This document shows positions 5,671 to 5,718 of a DNA stretch of 5,718 nucleotides, one piece after another. This DNA is from Aquificaceae bacterium. GTDB taxonomy: Bacteria > Aquificota > Aquificia > Aquificales > Aquificaceae. The translations under genes were made by a program, and so were the position numbers. Location: NCBI GenBank assembly GCA_026983685.1, contig JALSTO010000006.1, forward strand, positions 1 to 5,718, read 5' to 3'. Position 1 is the first letter of the stretch; each line of letters begins with the position of its first letter. The notes under the pieces are model-generated. The model was not told the DNA's origin. It did not search any database and was given only the letters and a program-made list of their open reading frames with translations.

Positions 5671-5718
5671 AGCCGAGGCTCGTGGTAAGCTCCTGCCTCC
5701 TCGGGGAGAAGGTAAGGT
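5664..5718 (+). CDS. Start of a DUF523 (TudS-like) protein, partial, runs off right edge
   Basis: Only the first 18 codons are visible: MLKPRLVVSSCLLGEKVR. The VSSCLLGEKVR segment is the characteristic N-terminus of DUF523 proteins, usually followed by YDG. The visible Cys11 would be one of the conserved cysteines. DUF523 includes TudS, a [4Fe-4S]-dependent thiouracil desulfidase, and domains fused to YbgA/DUF1722; which this is cannot be told from so short a piece. The ATG overlaps the hemH stop by 7 nt (5664-5670) and has AAGGAG 11 nt upstream, so it probably belongs to the bioB-hemH operon. The family call rests on one short but distinctive motif. Confidence 0.65.
   Translation, partial: MLKPRLVVSSCLLGEKVR

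Noticed and set aside
1..5718. CRISPR array, transposon, tRNA or other mobile or RNA element
   Set aside because: No regularly spaced direct repeats, terminal inverted repeats, transposase motifs or cloverleaf-like segments were seen, and coding sequence fills nearly the whole window.

Overview
The window reads as ordinary, compact chromosome from a thermophilic bacterium. An Aquificota-type organism (Aquifex/Hydrogenivirga/Thermocrinis-like) is my best inference. The grounds are heavy use of AGG/AGA for arginine and ATA for isoleucine, Lys/Glu-rich proteins, very tight gene packing with overlapping or abutting ends, and the general look of the proteins. No rRNA, tRNA, CRISPR array, insertion sequence or phage gene is visible.

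Layout. Positions 1-2136 (minus) hold the N-terminal half of the large subunit of glutamate synthase (gltB), running off the left edge. A 97-bp divergent promoter region (2137-2233) separates it from a plus-strand pair: sufT (2234-2542), a MIP18/DUF59 iron-sulfur assembly factor, and a stand-alone V4R-domain protein (2530-3015) that overlaps it by 13 nt. The V4R gene converges on mtnB (3612-3016, minus; methylthioribulose-1-phosphate dehydratase) with stop codons directly abutting. A 119-bp divergent promoter region (3613-3731) separates mtnB from a second plus-strand operon: bioB (3732-4733, biotin synthase), hemH (4738-5670, ferrochelatase) and the first 18 codons of a DUF523 (TudS-like) gene starting at 5664 and running off the right edge.

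How the genes relate. Most products handle iron, Fe-S clusters or sulfur. GltB belongs to an Fe-S flavoenzyme, SufT helps mature Fe-S proteins, BioB consumes a [2Fe-2S] cluster as sulfur donor, HemH inserts Fe2+ into a porphyrin, DUF523/TudS proteins are Fe-S desulfidases, and MtnB salvages methylthio sulfur. The shared theme is inference; operon structure is supported only for sufT-V4R and bioB-hemH-DUF523.

The most interesting item is the V4R protein. Its C120, E143, C146 and C154 reproduce exactly the spacing (23, 3, 8) of the Zn-binding Cys/Glu/Cys/Cys set I recall from aromatic sensors such as MopR and PoxR. Here the domain stands alone, with no DNA-binding or AAA+ part, and is apparently translationally coupled to an Fe-S assembly factor. 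I found no convincing wholly new multi-gene system.
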